A DNA stretch of 64,000 nt from Diphasiastrum complanatum (Eukaryota > Streptophyta > Lycopodiopsida > Lycopodiales > Lycopodiaceae), in contig CM055095.1 in the NCBI GenBank assembly GCA_029204225.1, positions 59,416,865 to 59,480,864 on the forward strand, written 5' to 3'. The position numbers were made by a program, and so were the translations under genes. Under the pieces are notes generated by a model. The model made no database searches and was not told the DNA's origin. It was given only the letters and a program-made list of their open reading frames with translations. Shown here one piece after another: positions 43,101 through 57,356 of the stretch; the first letter of the stretch is position 1; each line of letters begins with the position of its first letter.

Positions 43101-43212
43101 TTTCACCATGAACGTTCAGATCTAACCACGTTTCCAAATCGAACCATTTGAAATTGTCGACGTGGCAAGAATCCAACTGGTCCAGGACGAAATCTATATT
43201 GTCTTTAAGTCC

Positions 43213-43223
43213 TTTTAGGGTTA
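43213..43223 (-). promoter_or_regulatory. telo-box-like element of RPL37A
   Basis: TTTTAGGGTTA, the complement of TAACCCTAAAA, contains the AACCCTAA telo-box commonly found near the transcription start of plant ribosomal protein genes. It lies about 130 bp before the start codon. Confidence 0.6.
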
Positions 43224-43352
43224 GTCTTTAGCGAAGGAGATGATCTTTTCCTCATTATTATTATTCAGGAAGACACAAGACTGCGGCGCTTTCTGGATCG
43301 TCGTCTTCCTCTTTCGGCCTCTTTCTGCTCTTGATCCAAGGAAGCAGCAGCA

Positions 43353-45298
<1,946 letters not shown>

Positions 45299-45712
45299 TC
45301 AGCTCACAGGAAGCTAATCGTCATTCGTTTAGCTCTTATTTTTGACGACAGCAATACTTTATTCCCCCTTAAGGGTGGATAGCGTGAAGGTTGTTATTCA
45401 GGAAAGATTATTGGATTAGGTGATAAGGTTATCGGTTATGTTTTTTCCACCTCTCAACTCAATGCTTGAAGCATCTTCTTCGCAGTTTCGCTTGACAAAT
45501 TTTTCATTAATTTGTGAAATCAGGCCCATTATTGTAGATTGGTTAAGTTGTAGGTTTATGCTGTCCATTGGTTATAATGAATATATGCCAATTTTGACTA
45601 TGAACTTTCAATGATTCCCCTTGATAACTCTTGATTTCTACATCGTCTTGATTTTAAATATAATGCATAACTTTGTATATGCCATGATTTTGTACCGAAT
45701 TTGTTATTGCCA

Positions 45713-45792
45713 AGTATATCACAAGGTTGATATTAATCGGACATGATATAATCAGTTTATCACAAGGTTGATATTAATCGAACATGATATAT
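45713..45792. repeat. tandem duplication downstream of RPL37A
   Basis: Two copies of TATCACAAGGTTGATATTAA followed by TCG(G/A)ACATGATATA. Confidence 0.85.
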
Positions 45793-46778
45793 TTCATTCC
45801 ATGCTTGATTCAACCTGAATGCGAGCAACAAGTTTATTCAACTGCACCATGCGTTGCTTGTCAGATTCTTCAGATGTTCGATATCTTCCACGTATTGATC
45901 TGTATATAGTGAACACAAATGGTGTTTTAGAAGTATTTACATATGTAGAACTGAGACTACTGAGGCTATATTCGATGAAGTGTTTTGAGGTCATTTTTGA
46001 ATTGAACTGTATGAAAATAAACCAATATTGTAGTAAATGTGGATTGAAAACTGTCTTGGAATGACTAAAAGTCTGCCTTTTCAAGTGAATTCTTTTGGTG
46101 GCTTTCAAATTTTCCTTGTGATACTGACTTCTTAAGAGAGACTAGGCATAGTTCAACTGAAGAACTTGATGAGTGGTGCCAATATATCATTTATTTAGTG
46201 CCTGAAATTTGTGGGGAGGTCATTTCAATTAATGTGTATGTTATCTGACTGCAACCACAGCTGCAACTGACTATGGTTGAGTGTCGAGGAGAGGAAAAGA
46301 ATTCAGTTGGAGGAACAATTTGAGACACACAATAAATATGGAATATGAATTCAGTAGTAATGCTAATGACATGAGAGGGTCAAGTCGAGTGAAATGACAT
46401 GCATCTATCCCGCATGCTTGTTCTAATAGCTCAATCCATTATGCTTTTATTTAGTGGGCTGTGTGTTCACTTGTGGTGAAAGTGTATGTAGGAAATGCTC
46501 TCATATCCTAAATTTACCCTACAACATTCCTTTTCCATTGGGCTATTTTCAGCAGAAGAAAACTATCAATGGGATGCTTTAAAGGTGTGGAAATTGTTCA
46601 TGATGTTTCAAGTCTATCTTTTTGGCCTAAACCTCGTTACATATGTACATGTTTTATTACTTAGTATTGAAAAGAAAAATTGTTTAAAAGTCCTATGCTT
46701 AAAAAGTATAACATCCTTAATAATTTCTCTCTTTCTATATTTGTAGTAATGTTTCTTTTTATATGAACTATCATGGTT
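45793..46778. other. intergenic, nothing recognised
   Basis: AT-rich sequence downstream of RPL37A with only short chance ORFs. Confidence 0.5.
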
Positions 46779-46858
46779 TGTCAACCATGCATCTTGGTTT
46801 TCAAGGGGGTCCTTGACTTGCGACCAAAGAAACTTTGGTCGGATGGATGTCAACCATG
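46779..46858 (-). mobile_element. 5'-truncated copy of the short tRNA-derived SINE, with 11-bp target duplication
   Basis: TGTCAACCATG flanks a 58-bp insert (46779-46789 and 46848-46858). On the minus strand the insert reads CAAAGTTTCTTTGGTC (shared with the 36.9-kb copy) and ends CTTGAAAACCAAGATG. The A box is absent, and the B box is degraded to GCAAGTCAAGG. Confidence 0.7.
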
Positions 46859-47613
46859 ATAGAAGACCAATAAAAAATATTTGTTTGCTTTAAGTCTATG
46901 ATTTGGTGCAATCCACTAAACACAAAGTTTGTTGGTAGCTCTTGGGTTACTTTCACTACACAAAATGTATTATTTGTTAGGATCATTGAAGGCATCTCGT
47001 TGTATGATAGTAGATAATAACATTTGAAAGTGTCAATAAGTATAAGTAGCTTTGCTGTTGATTACATTCTATAGTTGTTTCAAAGTATTTTATATAAATT
47101 AACAAGATTATTTGATCTTTTTTTTATTATAAAATTATTCACCAAAGTAAGGAGTGTAAGTGTATATGTTGTACATGTTTGCCATAAAATTCTTTCAAGT
47201 ACTTACTCTTGGGTGTTGAATGGACAAGTACAAATGTCATAGGATTTGGTCCACGCTATGCATCATGAATTAGATGGTCCAATGCTTTTGGAGTGGACTT
47301 CACCTTTGTTAGGTCATGCACTATTCCAAACACTGGTCAATGCTATGCATCATAAATTAAATGGTCTAATACTTTTCAAGTGGACTCCATGATCTAATAT
47401 TGCTCGAGTGGACTCCTTGAGATTGACCATTCGTTCTCACCTTTGTTAGGCCATGTACTATTCCAAACACAACATTTATTATTTTTAGCAAGTACATGCT
47501 TACTATAATAACCTACAGATTAGGTTTAGCGAAAACTGACCAATTTGATTACTAGATACAGTTGCTAGTTCCACATGAATTTAGCAAGGGTTGCTACACT
47601 CTTTTAGTCTTAC
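46859..47613. other. intergenic with a degenerate repeat
   Basis: At about 47250-47470 the words GCTATGCATCAT, GAGTGGACT, CACCTTTGTTAGG and ACTATTCCAAACAC each recur, indicating an old tandem duplication of roughly 85-170 bp. No gene seen. Confidence 0.5.
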
Positions 47614-48069
47614 TGTTATGGCCATATTGAAAAAGTCCTAATATGGTAGACCGGCCCTCCGGTATTCGAGATTGTTGGTCACGTCGTGATTTAATTCCAT
47701 GTCAAGGCTAGTTTGTGACTAATAACCTTGAGAGGACCCAGACACTCTAATTGAGACATATGGAGTATTGCATGTACGTGTGACAGATATAGGCAGGAGG
47801 ATTGCATGAAGAGATGTGATCTATTTGTAGTTGACCTGCATGAGGGTTGCATGATTTCATGCACAAGGCTCTACTCTTTATATAATGAGGTAGGGATTCT
47901 CTCGTTGACATATTGGTTTAGGTTACCAGTTTCTCTCTTCTCCTCTTGCTTCACATGGCATGGCTTGGGGCTAGATCCAGGTTTGATTGGTTGGGCGGTT
48001 TGGCTCCATGGTCTCTCTTATTGTGTTCTCCTATCCTCATCTTAGGGGTGATTCTTTAGGGTTTTTACA
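47614..48069 (+). mobile_element. LTR (456 bp) of a plus-strand element
   Basis: Starts TGTTATGGCC and ends TTTTTACA, one base before a primer-binding site. It contains TTTATATAATGAG (47877), a good TATA box, followed by CT-rich leader sequence. No second LTR copy was found within the window. Confidence 0.75.
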
Positions 48070-48070
48070 T

Positions 48071-48083
48071 TGGTATCAGAGCA
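48071..48083 (+). promoter_or_regulatory. primer-binding site after the 47.6-kb LTR
   Basis: TGGTATCAGAGCA, complementary to the initiator Met tRNA 3' end, one base after the LTR CA. Confidence 0.88.
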
Positions 48084-51000
48084 CGGCTAAGATATGGTCT
48101 TAGATAGGATGGCGGCAAGTTCTACATTGGATTTGAAGATGGAAGCACTTGGAGTTACATCTCGGTTGTGAGTGTTGTTTTCTCAAGGGAGTTTGTTGGC
48201 ACTAGTTTTGGATGGTAGCATGCTTGTCAAATATGGTGGTGTAATGCTCTTCTACACATGCTGTTTTGATTTAAGATGCTGAGATTTATGTGAATTCATT
48301 ATTAATTCTCTGTTTTGTGAGAAAGCTTTCCATTGATGTAGAATAATCTGCTATGGTAGATTCAGCTGCAAGTTTCATTGCTGAATTCTGTTGCACTTAA
48401 GGATGGGGATATATGCATATGAATATAATGGTTTGAATCTAGTTCAACAAGAAATGATGAGGATTAGAAGTTTTCTTTCTTCTACGTAAATCCTCTTGTG
48501 AATCTGCATGTGGAACATAAGTTGAAATTGCATCTATCCTAATTCTTAGTGTGGAATGGAATGAAAGCTATGACAGTTTGTGAGGGAAATCTGTTAAAAT
48601 TTCACAATTCTAACTTGACCAATTTTGGTCATATTGCTTGTAAATTGTATTATGGTCATGTTGTGGCTTGTGACACATGCTAAATAGCATAGAATACTCT
48701 TTGTAAGTCTCATTCCTAACCTAGCATAGGAGTGGCACCTTTGAAAAGAGTCCAAATAGTGTTTTGATAGGCTAGAGAGATTCTAGGAGCTAAAAATAGC
48801 ATGTTTTTCATTGTTTGGGATCTCGAGATCTTGACCCCTAATTAGGGTGGATCAAATGGATATTTAAGTTGGATGTTAGAGTTAGGTTATGATGAATACA
48901 TAGAAGCCCTAATATGTTCAGATTCGAGCTCTACATGTATAAATATGTGATGGGATTTCCATCCAATTATGGACAAAATCGAGATTTTCCTTCTTGACTA
49001 GTTTGAGTCTATGATTTGATTGATGAATGCTATTGGCATATGATTTTTTATGATCATTGAATGAGATTGGAATTGCAGGTATAGTACAAGGGCGGCAACA
49101 AACCGTACTTTCACATGTGTGGAGGGTTTTGGAGCTAATTCATGGAGTTCAAACCAAGATAAGCTAGGAATCAATGCATTGATTAGTAATCTAGCTTCTA
49201 GATCTTGTTTGGATTTTAAGTAGGTGCTTTCTCCATCATTTCTAAGATCAAATGGGTTTATTTTATAGCTAGTCTTTCAATCGTTTCTCATGGGCTACTT
49301 TTTTCAAGACGATATCCAGTTCAAGGAAATTCAATTTTTCTGGTACTGTGCTTGTGACTAAACTTTGGGTGCATGAGATCTCCCCAGATTAAAGGTTAAA
49401 ATTAATTTTTTTCTTTTTTATTGAATTTCAAATTTGGTAAAAATTTGGAATGAGTTACTTGTCTTGTAAATTTCTAATTGATATTAATAATTAGAAATGG
49501 GTCAAGTTAACATTTGTGCAAGATACTCGTCAAAATTGAATTGAAAACCATCAAACAATATGAAATGGCCTGATAGAATGAATGATGACAATATTCTTTC
49601 TCCGAGCAGATAAATCTTGTTTGGATACAGTTTAAGAGTTACTGAAATCATGTTGGGTAGGATTTTCATTCATGAAATTTCATATTATGAGGTTTTGATA
49701 GTTTTATTAATGTTGACGAAGTAATGCCAAACCGGGCAATCAAAAGAAAAACAGTCCATTTTTTTTGAAAAAGCAATTGATAGGAATGATCAAAAGTAAA
49801 ACTGATTTCATTTACAATTTGAAATCCTATGGTGGTTTGTATCAGTTATTGATCAGCCAGGTATAAGATAGAAATGAAATTGTTTCAGACTTTCTCCTAC
49901 AGTAATTAATTTTAAACATTTACTAATGTCATCACGTCTTCTTAGTACCTTAGTTGAAAAAGGTTTTTAGTGGACTGAAAATTTTAAAGAAGGAAGAAGA
50001 GGGTGTGATCAGGAAATGTATTGTGCAGTTAGGATTTTGGTAATCCCAGTAAATAATTGCTTAATGCCAGATATTAATTTCTTGAATTAAGTTCATTTAA
50101 TTGAATTCGTAACTGATATCTTTGTAATCATCGAGTTATTTGCAGTTTTGGATGTCGATTGTGATGTTGGAAGTAGAATATGATACATGAATTATATTTG
50201 ATCTGTTAATTGATAGAAGCTTGCCCCTAGAGTTATGCTCTTGGATCCATGGAGATTCGAAGCTTATCATTTACCTGGAAGGATCAGAATATAATGTTGA
50301 ACCATGTTAATTCTTCTGTTGAGATCACATGATCAGGTGTGAATTTGCAGTATCCATCTGATAAGCATGCAAATCATTCAAATAAATGGATTCTCCAGTA
50401 TATGGGAACAAGAGATAATCTCCTATGTGAACTATAGGACAGCTAGATGATCTGTGGATCTCAAGAATATTAGATAAGGCGGTTAAGGGTTTTCTGAAAG
50501 GAAAAACTGATAGTATGAGACATCAATAATTTTGAAAAGAGAATTCTAGGACTGTAAAGATCTGATGATCAATGGTGTGTTTAGTACTTAGTCACGATAT
50601 GGGAAAAAAAGAAAACCATTCGATCAAATGTGAGATATTTGGGAAATTTTGAGATTTAATCTAGATCCCAAGGTGGTATCTCATTATTTACAAAATCAGA
50701 GGCCCTCAAATCTATCTCTCACTTTCTTAATAAGTCATTTACTTCTTAGTAATTTCTCTAATATAAGACATCAGATTGATTTATATGATTCTTTCCAGCA
50801 TGAGGTTATTCTTCTCAAAGACTGTTATGTCATACAAATTACTACTTCTGTGAATAGACTTGGAATTTAAATAAATTCCAAGGTTAAAGTGTTTCAATTT
50901 TTTAAATCTCGAATATCTCTTTTTGCATGAATGAATTTCGATAGAATGGTAGTTTTTGTCACTCCGGTTGAAAATACTTGAAGGAAAAGTCCTATTTGTA

Positions 51001-51907
51001 ATAGAGTGAATCCTTTATTAGAACACTTATTGCTAACTTTTCTTGGATTTGGATATTTTCATATATCATCTTTCCAGTTAACTTTTATTGAAATTGATAA
51101 TTTCTTTAAAAGAACGGGCGAAGTGATGGGATAAAATCCTATTTGAGAGTCTGTGGGTTGCATAGTTTTCGGAAGAGAACTAGCTAGGGTATAGAAATGA
51201 GATTTGATCTGAAAGAAATTTTGAATAGATTCAGAGTAAGATACCTAATTGGAACATTTCGAATAAGAGGAATTTTCTAGGGATTGTGTGGACAATTTGG
51301 AACTAGAATAGGTTGATATTTGAATCATTATCTATAAGTAGTACAGTAAAAGGTCAAAGGGGTCAAAGGTTACTAATTCCATTTTTACTGGAATCGAAGT
51401 AAGTTTGATCATAATTTAAGTCTGAGAGTTCTGTATTGGGTCAACCTAATTTTAGTTTAGTACTAGGATCAGAGAGGAGTTGATTGAGTGGAAGAAATTA
51501 TGTAATTAGAAGTAAGTTGGACTGGAAAATTGTTGAGAGTGAATGTTATTCGTCTCAGCGGATATGTTATTTACTCATGAGAAATAGAAATTTTTTTGTA
51601 GCTGAGTTACAAGTTCTCAGTGAGATATGTGAGTAATATATGTGGGTTCTAGAAGAATCTGCCAGATAAAAATGTGTTTATGTACTGGATCATAATGAGA
51701 TTATTCACATATGTGCACAATTAATCTTGTATGAATCTACTGTGTATTCTTGGTTACTAGGGCTATTTGGTGCACTTAATCTAGTCGGTGAACATAGACA
51801 TATGATCAAGTATTGTTTTGACAGATATTTGCCGAGTTAAATCTTTGTGTTGAAGATTTATGGACTAATTTATAAATGATTTGGATCACAAGAACACATG
51901 TAGCAAA
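48084..51907. other. 3.8-kb region without recognised coding
   Basis: Directly follows the LTR and primer-binding site but shows no gag, pol or other conserved frame; AT-rich and ORF-poor throughout. It may be the non-coding interior of a LARD-type derivative or simply intergenic DNA joined to a truncated LTR. Confidence 0.45.
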
Positions 51908-52564
51908 TGTTAAATTCACACTTGTGGACTGTCCAGAACATGTACTTGTGATCTCCTAAGGTGTGTAGATGTGACAAGATCAAGACTAGATTGAGATTCA
52001 AGATCTATCTTTGATTCTATGGCAAAAACACACTACTACATGCATTCAATCACTTCCAACTCTCACTCACATGCGTGGGAAGTGTTCCAAAAATAATCTA
52101 AGTAAAAACAAGCTGCTCTCCTCGGGTAGAGAGATAAAATCATCATGAGCTCTCGGGTAGAGAGAGAAAGCTAGAAAACCAATTACTCACAAAATTCACT
52201 CAATCTCAAAATCAATTAGATCCAAATTTGAACTACAATGATACTAGTAGATCTACGAGCTACCACTATGCTTAAATATGATTGGACCACACTTTTGCCA
52301 CCTCTTAATCCTATTGGACCATTGATTCATTCACCTCTAAATTCTATTGGACCATTTTCAAGCAAACCTCAAATTCTATTGGACCCCTCAAGGTTCCACC
52401 TCCAAATCCTATTGGACCTCTTAAATGTCATCAAACAAAAGTATTGCACTTGTCTACACTCTAATTGGCATGATTTTAGCCTCTTACTCTATTTTGGCTA
52501 AATAGTGGCATTACAAGTGGAAATGGGTAATTTGCCATCTATGCCAAATTTGGTCCTATCAACA
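51908..52564 (-). repeat. 3' LTR of copia D (657 bp)
   Basis: On the minus strand it starts TGTTGATAGGACC and ends GTGAATTTAACA. It contains repeats of CAATAGGATT/CAATAGAATTT (plus-strand ATTCTATTGGACC) and a GGTAGAGAGAGAAAG duplication. It is matched by 55655-56164. Confidence 0.9.
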
Positions 52565-52639
52565 TCCTACACCTAGATGCTTGATATATAAAAAACATAA
52601 GACCCCTATATCTAACATAGATAATCTTTTTCAATTCTT

Positions 52640-53817
52640 CACACTCCTAAAAAATTATCTATGAAGATTTGAGCATTGATATTGATATAACTCCAAGATT
52701 AGATCTATGCTTGATAAAAGCACTTTTGCTCAAAGGCTTGGTGAGTAGATCGGCAACACAAGAGGACGAGGTGAAATGCTCCAAATAGATTTATCCTCCA
52801 ATAAGCTTTTCTCTCAAAAAATGGTGTGCCACTTCTATATGCTTGCTTCTTGCATGAAATATGAGACTATTGGCAAGAGCTTGGGCCGAGATATTGTCAC
52901 ACTTGATCATTGGTTAGATCATCTTCCTTGATGCACTTTAGCTTCAATAATAATCTCTTGATCCAAAGCACGTCTTTGGTGGTTGTACTGAGTGCTTTGT
53001 ACTCGGCCTCACATGAAGAGAGAGATATAGTATCTTGCTTTTTGGAAAGCCAAGATATTAGATTGCCTCCAAGAAAGATAGTGTATGAACGAATAGACTT
53101 TCGATCCATCTTGTCACTTGCAAAATCCGAATCCGAGTAGCTAATAATGGATAGATCTTCACTTTTATAAAGTAGACCATAATCACAAGATGAAGATACA
53201 TATCTTAGAATCCTCTTGGCCATCTTCCAATGATGAATCTTAGGATCTTGCATAAATTGACTCAATTTGTGCACACAAAAACTTAAATTGGGCCTAGTAA
53301 TGGTAAGCCAAATCAAGGAGCCTAAAAGTGTGATGTCCTTGAAGGATCTTTCATCACCTTTATTAGGATCTTTTACAATTTGCTCCATTGGAGTATCTAT
53401 GCTCTTAGAATTTTCCATATGGAATTTTTTCAACATAGAGTGAGCATATCTAGTTTGGCATATAAAAATATATTCTTCATAAAAATCAATCTCTAGGCCT
53501 AGGATGTAATGTATTTCTCCTAGATCTTGCATTTTAAACTCACATCCAAGTGCTAGCTTAGTTTCACCAACTAGCTTGATACAACTTCCACAAAAAATAA
53601 TGTCATCAACATAAATCAGAAGAATAACAATATTACTATCAACAAACTTTAGATACATGGAAGGATCATAGTCACTAAGAGTAAATCCTAGTGAGATAAG
53701 GAGATAATTAAGTCTTGAATACCATGATCTTGGTGCTTGCTTGAGTCCATAAAGACTTTTGAAGAGCAAGCACATTCTTAGTAAGCTTAGGCACATAAAG
53801 AACTTTAGAGGATGCAA
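52640..53817 (-). pseudogene. copia D reverse transcriptase and RNase H
   Basis: KSLYGLKQAPRSWYSRLNYL, LLIYVDDIIFCG (intact YVDD) and LGEIHYILGLEID are RT. RNase H follows with YSDSDFASDKMDRKSIRSY, ISWLSKKQDTISLSSCEAEY and LSTTTKDVLWIKRLL. The frame breaks at 52897 but continues in sequence with ISAQALANSLIFHARSKHIE and VADLLTKPLSK down to about 52690. The N-terminal third of RT is missing. Confidence 0.92.
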
Positions 53818-54953
53818 GCTTTAAGGGAATGTTCCCTATGCCTTCAATAGGACATTCAAAATCATTTGCAGTGTATATTGATTTCTTGACTCCATCATAA
53901 GGTGCAATAGAAGAGAAAGAATCCTTGGAGCTACACATATGTGAAGAGGCTCCACTATCAATATACCATAAGCCGTCCTTCTTGAAAAGAGTGGATGAGA
54001 AGCTAGAGACCATAAGAGATCCCTCTCCATCACTTGCAATAGTGTCTTCCTTCTCATTGGTGATGTTGGCTTGCTTGAGTTGATTCTTCTTCTTGAAACA
54101 ATTGGTGGCATAATGGCCTTTCTTGCCACAATAAAAGAACTTGATCTTCTTCTTCTTGAGCTTGGATGATGAAGCATTAGAGGAATCATTTTCCTCCTCA
54201 TCTTTGTCTTTGGATTTGGCTTTGTCCTTGCTTGAGGATTGTTGAAATTGGTTCTTGCTCCTCCATTTGTGCTTGTCCTTGGCAAAGAGGGCTTTGCCAT
54301 AATTATGATTGAGAGAAAGCTTGTCCATCCTCAAGAGCTTGTACTCTTGTCTTGATTCTTCAGAAATTAGCACACTTTGGAGAGCCTCCAAACTTGGTAG
54401 CTCCTCCTTAATGGCATAGGCTTGGACAAAGTTATCAAATTCACTTCTCAAGCCATTGAGAATGACTTGGACTAGCTCATTTTGATTGATGGAATCACCA
54501 ATGCAAGCAAGCTCTCTATGAATATCTTTTACTCCCAAAACATAACTAGATGCACTCTCATCACTCTTTTGGCTACTTTGAAAGATTTGATTTTGAGGTG
54601 TTCTTAGGCTCATAGATAGTCTTGAGACAATCCCAAGCTTCTTTGGCTGTTGTACAAGTACCTATCTCCCTCAATATCTCATTAGAGACATTCATCTTAA
54701 TGTAGTGGAGAGCCATCCTAGCTCTCTTTTTGTATTTTTGAACCTCTTGAAGAACTTGTGGTTCTTATTCAAGGCCAAGAAGTATGTCCATCATGTCTTG
54801 AAGGATCAAGATGGACTCCATCCTCATCTTCCAGATTGAATAGTTTGAAGTGGACAATCTATTACTTGGTTCCAACAAAGATGAACTCATTGAAGACATT
54901 TTAAGTGAAGAAAACTCAAATGATGAACAATAAATGTTGCTACACACTCTCAA
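53708..54953 (-). pseudogene. copia D gag and protease
   Basis: The N-terminal gag (54953-54765: SNYSIWKMRMESILILQDMM) and main gag (54613 down: SASSYVLGVKDIHRELACIG, LISEESRQEYKLLRMDKL) are in two frames. The zinc knuckle reads FFYCGKKGHYATNC, so the first Cys is Phe. Protease follows with LWYIDSGASSHM. After LYVPKLTKNVL the frame runs into RT sequence, marking the integrase deletion. Confidence 0.9.
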
Positions 54954-55641
54954 TAGGATCCAATAATGAAGTACTATCTCCTCCTATGAAAGATCTTGCA
55001 ACTATTTGTAAATTGATTCTCACTAGCTACTCAAATATCTCTAAAACAAGATCTATTTCACATCAAATGATGGACTATAGACAAAGTTAGGATCATTTAC
55101 TCTTAGCACGTGTGAAATATACTAAGTAATCAAATTTGACTCAAACTCAATGATATTGCATGAAACAAATTGGCTATGATCTCAAAACAATGTCTAGATC
55201 ACTTATAGATGAGATTGGTAACCATACAACTGTGAACAGAGATCTAACAGGCAATCTCTTGACCAAACCAAATGTGCCCACCCAGGTCTAGGTGCCCTAC
55301 CTAACTCTCTTCAAAAGCTTATAACTTCTGATTGGCTCAACCAAATGGAATGAAACTGATTGCATCAAAAGCTAACAAAAATAGCTTCAAAACAAGCTAT
55401 CAAGCAAGATAAATGGTTCAAGCATGAGAGATAACTCTCAATCTAAAATTGGATGTTCCTCACACGTGTCTGAGAACCTGATTCCATATAGTACCAGGTC
55501 AGACCCAATCAATGCCCTATTGATCTCTTTTGATCCAAAATTAGACAAGATAGCTAGGAAAATGGATCTTGACAATTTCTAGCTTAAGATTGATGAAAAG
55601 TTTTCACTTAAATGGATCAAAATGCATGGTAACCTTAGGTA

Positions 55642-55654
55642 GGCTCTAATACCA
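55642..55654 (-). promoter_or_regulatory. primer-binding site of copia D
   Basis: Plus-strand GGCTCTAATACCA is the complement of TGGTATTAGAGCC, next to the LTR end. Confidence 0.88.
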
Positions 55655-56164
55655 TGTTAAATTCACATGTGTGGACTGTCCACAACATGTACTTGTGATC
55701 TCCTAAGGTGTGTAGATGCACCAAGATCAAGACTAGATTGAGATTTAAGATCTATCTTTGATTCTATGGCAAAAACACACTACTACATGCATTCAATCAC
55801 TTCCAACTCTCACTCACACATGTGGGAAGTGTTCCAAAAATAATCTAAGTAAAAACAAGCTGCTCTCCTTGGGTAGAGAGAGAAAATTATCATGAGCTCT
55901 CGAGTAGAGAGAGAAAGCTAGAAAACCAATTACTCACAAAATCCACTCAATCTCAAAATCAATTAGATCCAAATGAGAAGTACAATGGTACTAGTAGATC
56001 CATGAGCTACCACTATGCTTAACTATGATTGGACCACACTTTTGCCACCTCTTAATCCTATTGGACCAGTGATCCATTCACCTCTAAATTCTATTAGACC
56101 AATTTCAAGCAAATCTCAAATTCTATTGGACCCCTCAAGGTTCCACCTCTAAATCCTGTTGGAC
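55655..56164 (-). repeat. 5' LTR of copia D, truncated
   Basis: Matches 51908 to about 52410; its outer 150 bp or so is missing. The break is within CCTGTTGGAC|ATTCTCTC. Confidence 0.88.
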
Positions 56165-56828
56165 ATTCTCTCTTCCTACATTGCCTTCTACAAGGCCTTA
56201 CATTTAATTTAAAAACCTCTACTCATCATCTCTTCCTCCCTCCTCGCCTCCTTCATCTTGTAGGTGTACGTTGGTGTCCACATCTTCAAACTCCCCTTCG
56301 CTCTCATTCCGGTACTCTTCCATGTTCTCTTCCACATTTTCCACATTTTCTTCCACATCACGAACACTTGAAGTTGTAGAGACTCTCTACAAAATGGAAT
56401 CAAAGATTTAATTAAATTGAGATTAAACTTACTTGTAAACCACAAAGTAAACAATCACAAAACAATAAAGGTTAAGAGTTTACGATTGGAAACAATCCAT
56501 GGGATTCCATAAAAGCCTTAAGGCCGGCATATCCATGATCGTAACCTTGCTTGTACTCCGCGACGGTCATGTGTCTTCCAAAATCACTAAGCTACATTCA
56601 ACAAAACAACATAGTTTAGCAATACAACATAGTTTAGCAATAAAAAACATTAACAATCTCACTACAAAAATAGAATCATACTAAAAACTATTGCACTTAC
56701 AAATTGGGCCTCTAGATTGCCCCTTCCTCCCGATCCCAAGTGACTTTGGCCATGTTTTAAGAGCTTCTCGGCAATGGCCCTACATTGTTGTTCATACTTT
56801 TAGGGATTTTTTTGCAATAATTCCCCTT
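56165..56828 (-). other. decayed continuation of the 56.8-57.4 kb ORF
   Basis: Minus-strand readings such as NMAKVTWDREEGAIW and FGRHMTVAEYKQGYDHGYAG look like protein-derived segments in broken frames and may belong to the same transposon-associated gene as 56829-57356. Acidic/basic low-complexity coding near 56209-56454 is of doubtful reality. Confidence 0.35.
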
Positions 56829-57356
56829 TCACCTTCCTTCAATCCCTTTTGGAGCACCATCCAGGCTTCGTGGGATTCCTATGGCTCTTCTCATCAATTG
56901 CCTTTTGTTTTGAATCCAAAGGCACATTGTATTCAAGGCCCAAGTCCTACTAAAAGCATTGGATTGAGGGAATTTAGAATATAAAGTCTCTTTTATTTTA
57001 TTTTTGTCTTCAAGCGATTGGGAGGACCAATCGATCATGTAATCTTTACCAAAATATAAAGCAACTAAATCACGCAAACGGGCATGAACTACATTGCCAC
57101 GCATATTTTTTATAACTCCACCACGTGGATTAAGATAATAATACACACTACACAATTCTTGGGAAGGGGCATTTTCAGAAGCTCTTCTCTCAGATGATTC
57201 ACCCGAAGAAGATAACACAAGATTTTTGATTCTATCTCTTTGTTGAGGAGATAGATTCTCAAACCACTCTTGATTATATTCTTCGGGCTCCTCACAAGCT
57301 CTTCTCCTAGATGGTCTCCCACTTGACCTTCCACTTGACCTACCACTTGAAGACAT
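56829..57356 (-). CDS. putative transposon-associated protein, Transposase_24/En-Spm-like (175 aa)
   Basis: The ORF starts with a Ser/Gly/Arg-rich segment (MSSSGRSSGRSSGRPSRRR) then EWFENLSPQQRDRIKNL. The second half has the spacing of plant En/Spm-associated proteins: LRDLVALYFGKDYMIDWSSQ, DKNKIKETLYSKFPQ, then a Trp/Arg-rich helix ALNTMCLWIQNKRQLMRRAI. The likeness is to the ..DW....K..I...L..KF....W....R..L pattern and is an inference. A stop ends the frame at 56829, but protein-like sequence continues, so it may be truncated. Confidence 0.4.
   Translation of the reverse strand: MSSSGRSSGRSSGRPSRRRACEEPEEYNQEWFENLSPQQRDRIKNLVLSSSGESSERRASENAPSQELCSVYYYLNPRGGVIKNMRGNVVHARLRDLVALYFGKDYMIDWSSQSLEDKNKIKETLYSKFPQSNAFSRTWALNTMCLWIQNKRQLMRRAIGIPRSLDGAPKGIEGR

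Larger units (their letters stand above)
51908..56164 (-). mobile_element. copia D: minus-strand element with both LTRs, integrase deleted
   Basis: The 3' LTR is at 51908-52564 and the 5' LTR at 55655-56164 (truncated), with a primer-binding site at 55642-55654. The internal region holds gag, protease, then reverse transcriptase and RNase H. Integrase and the RT start are missing, joined at about 53760. LTRs look roughly 95% alike by eye, so this is one of the younger elements here. Confidence 0.9.
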
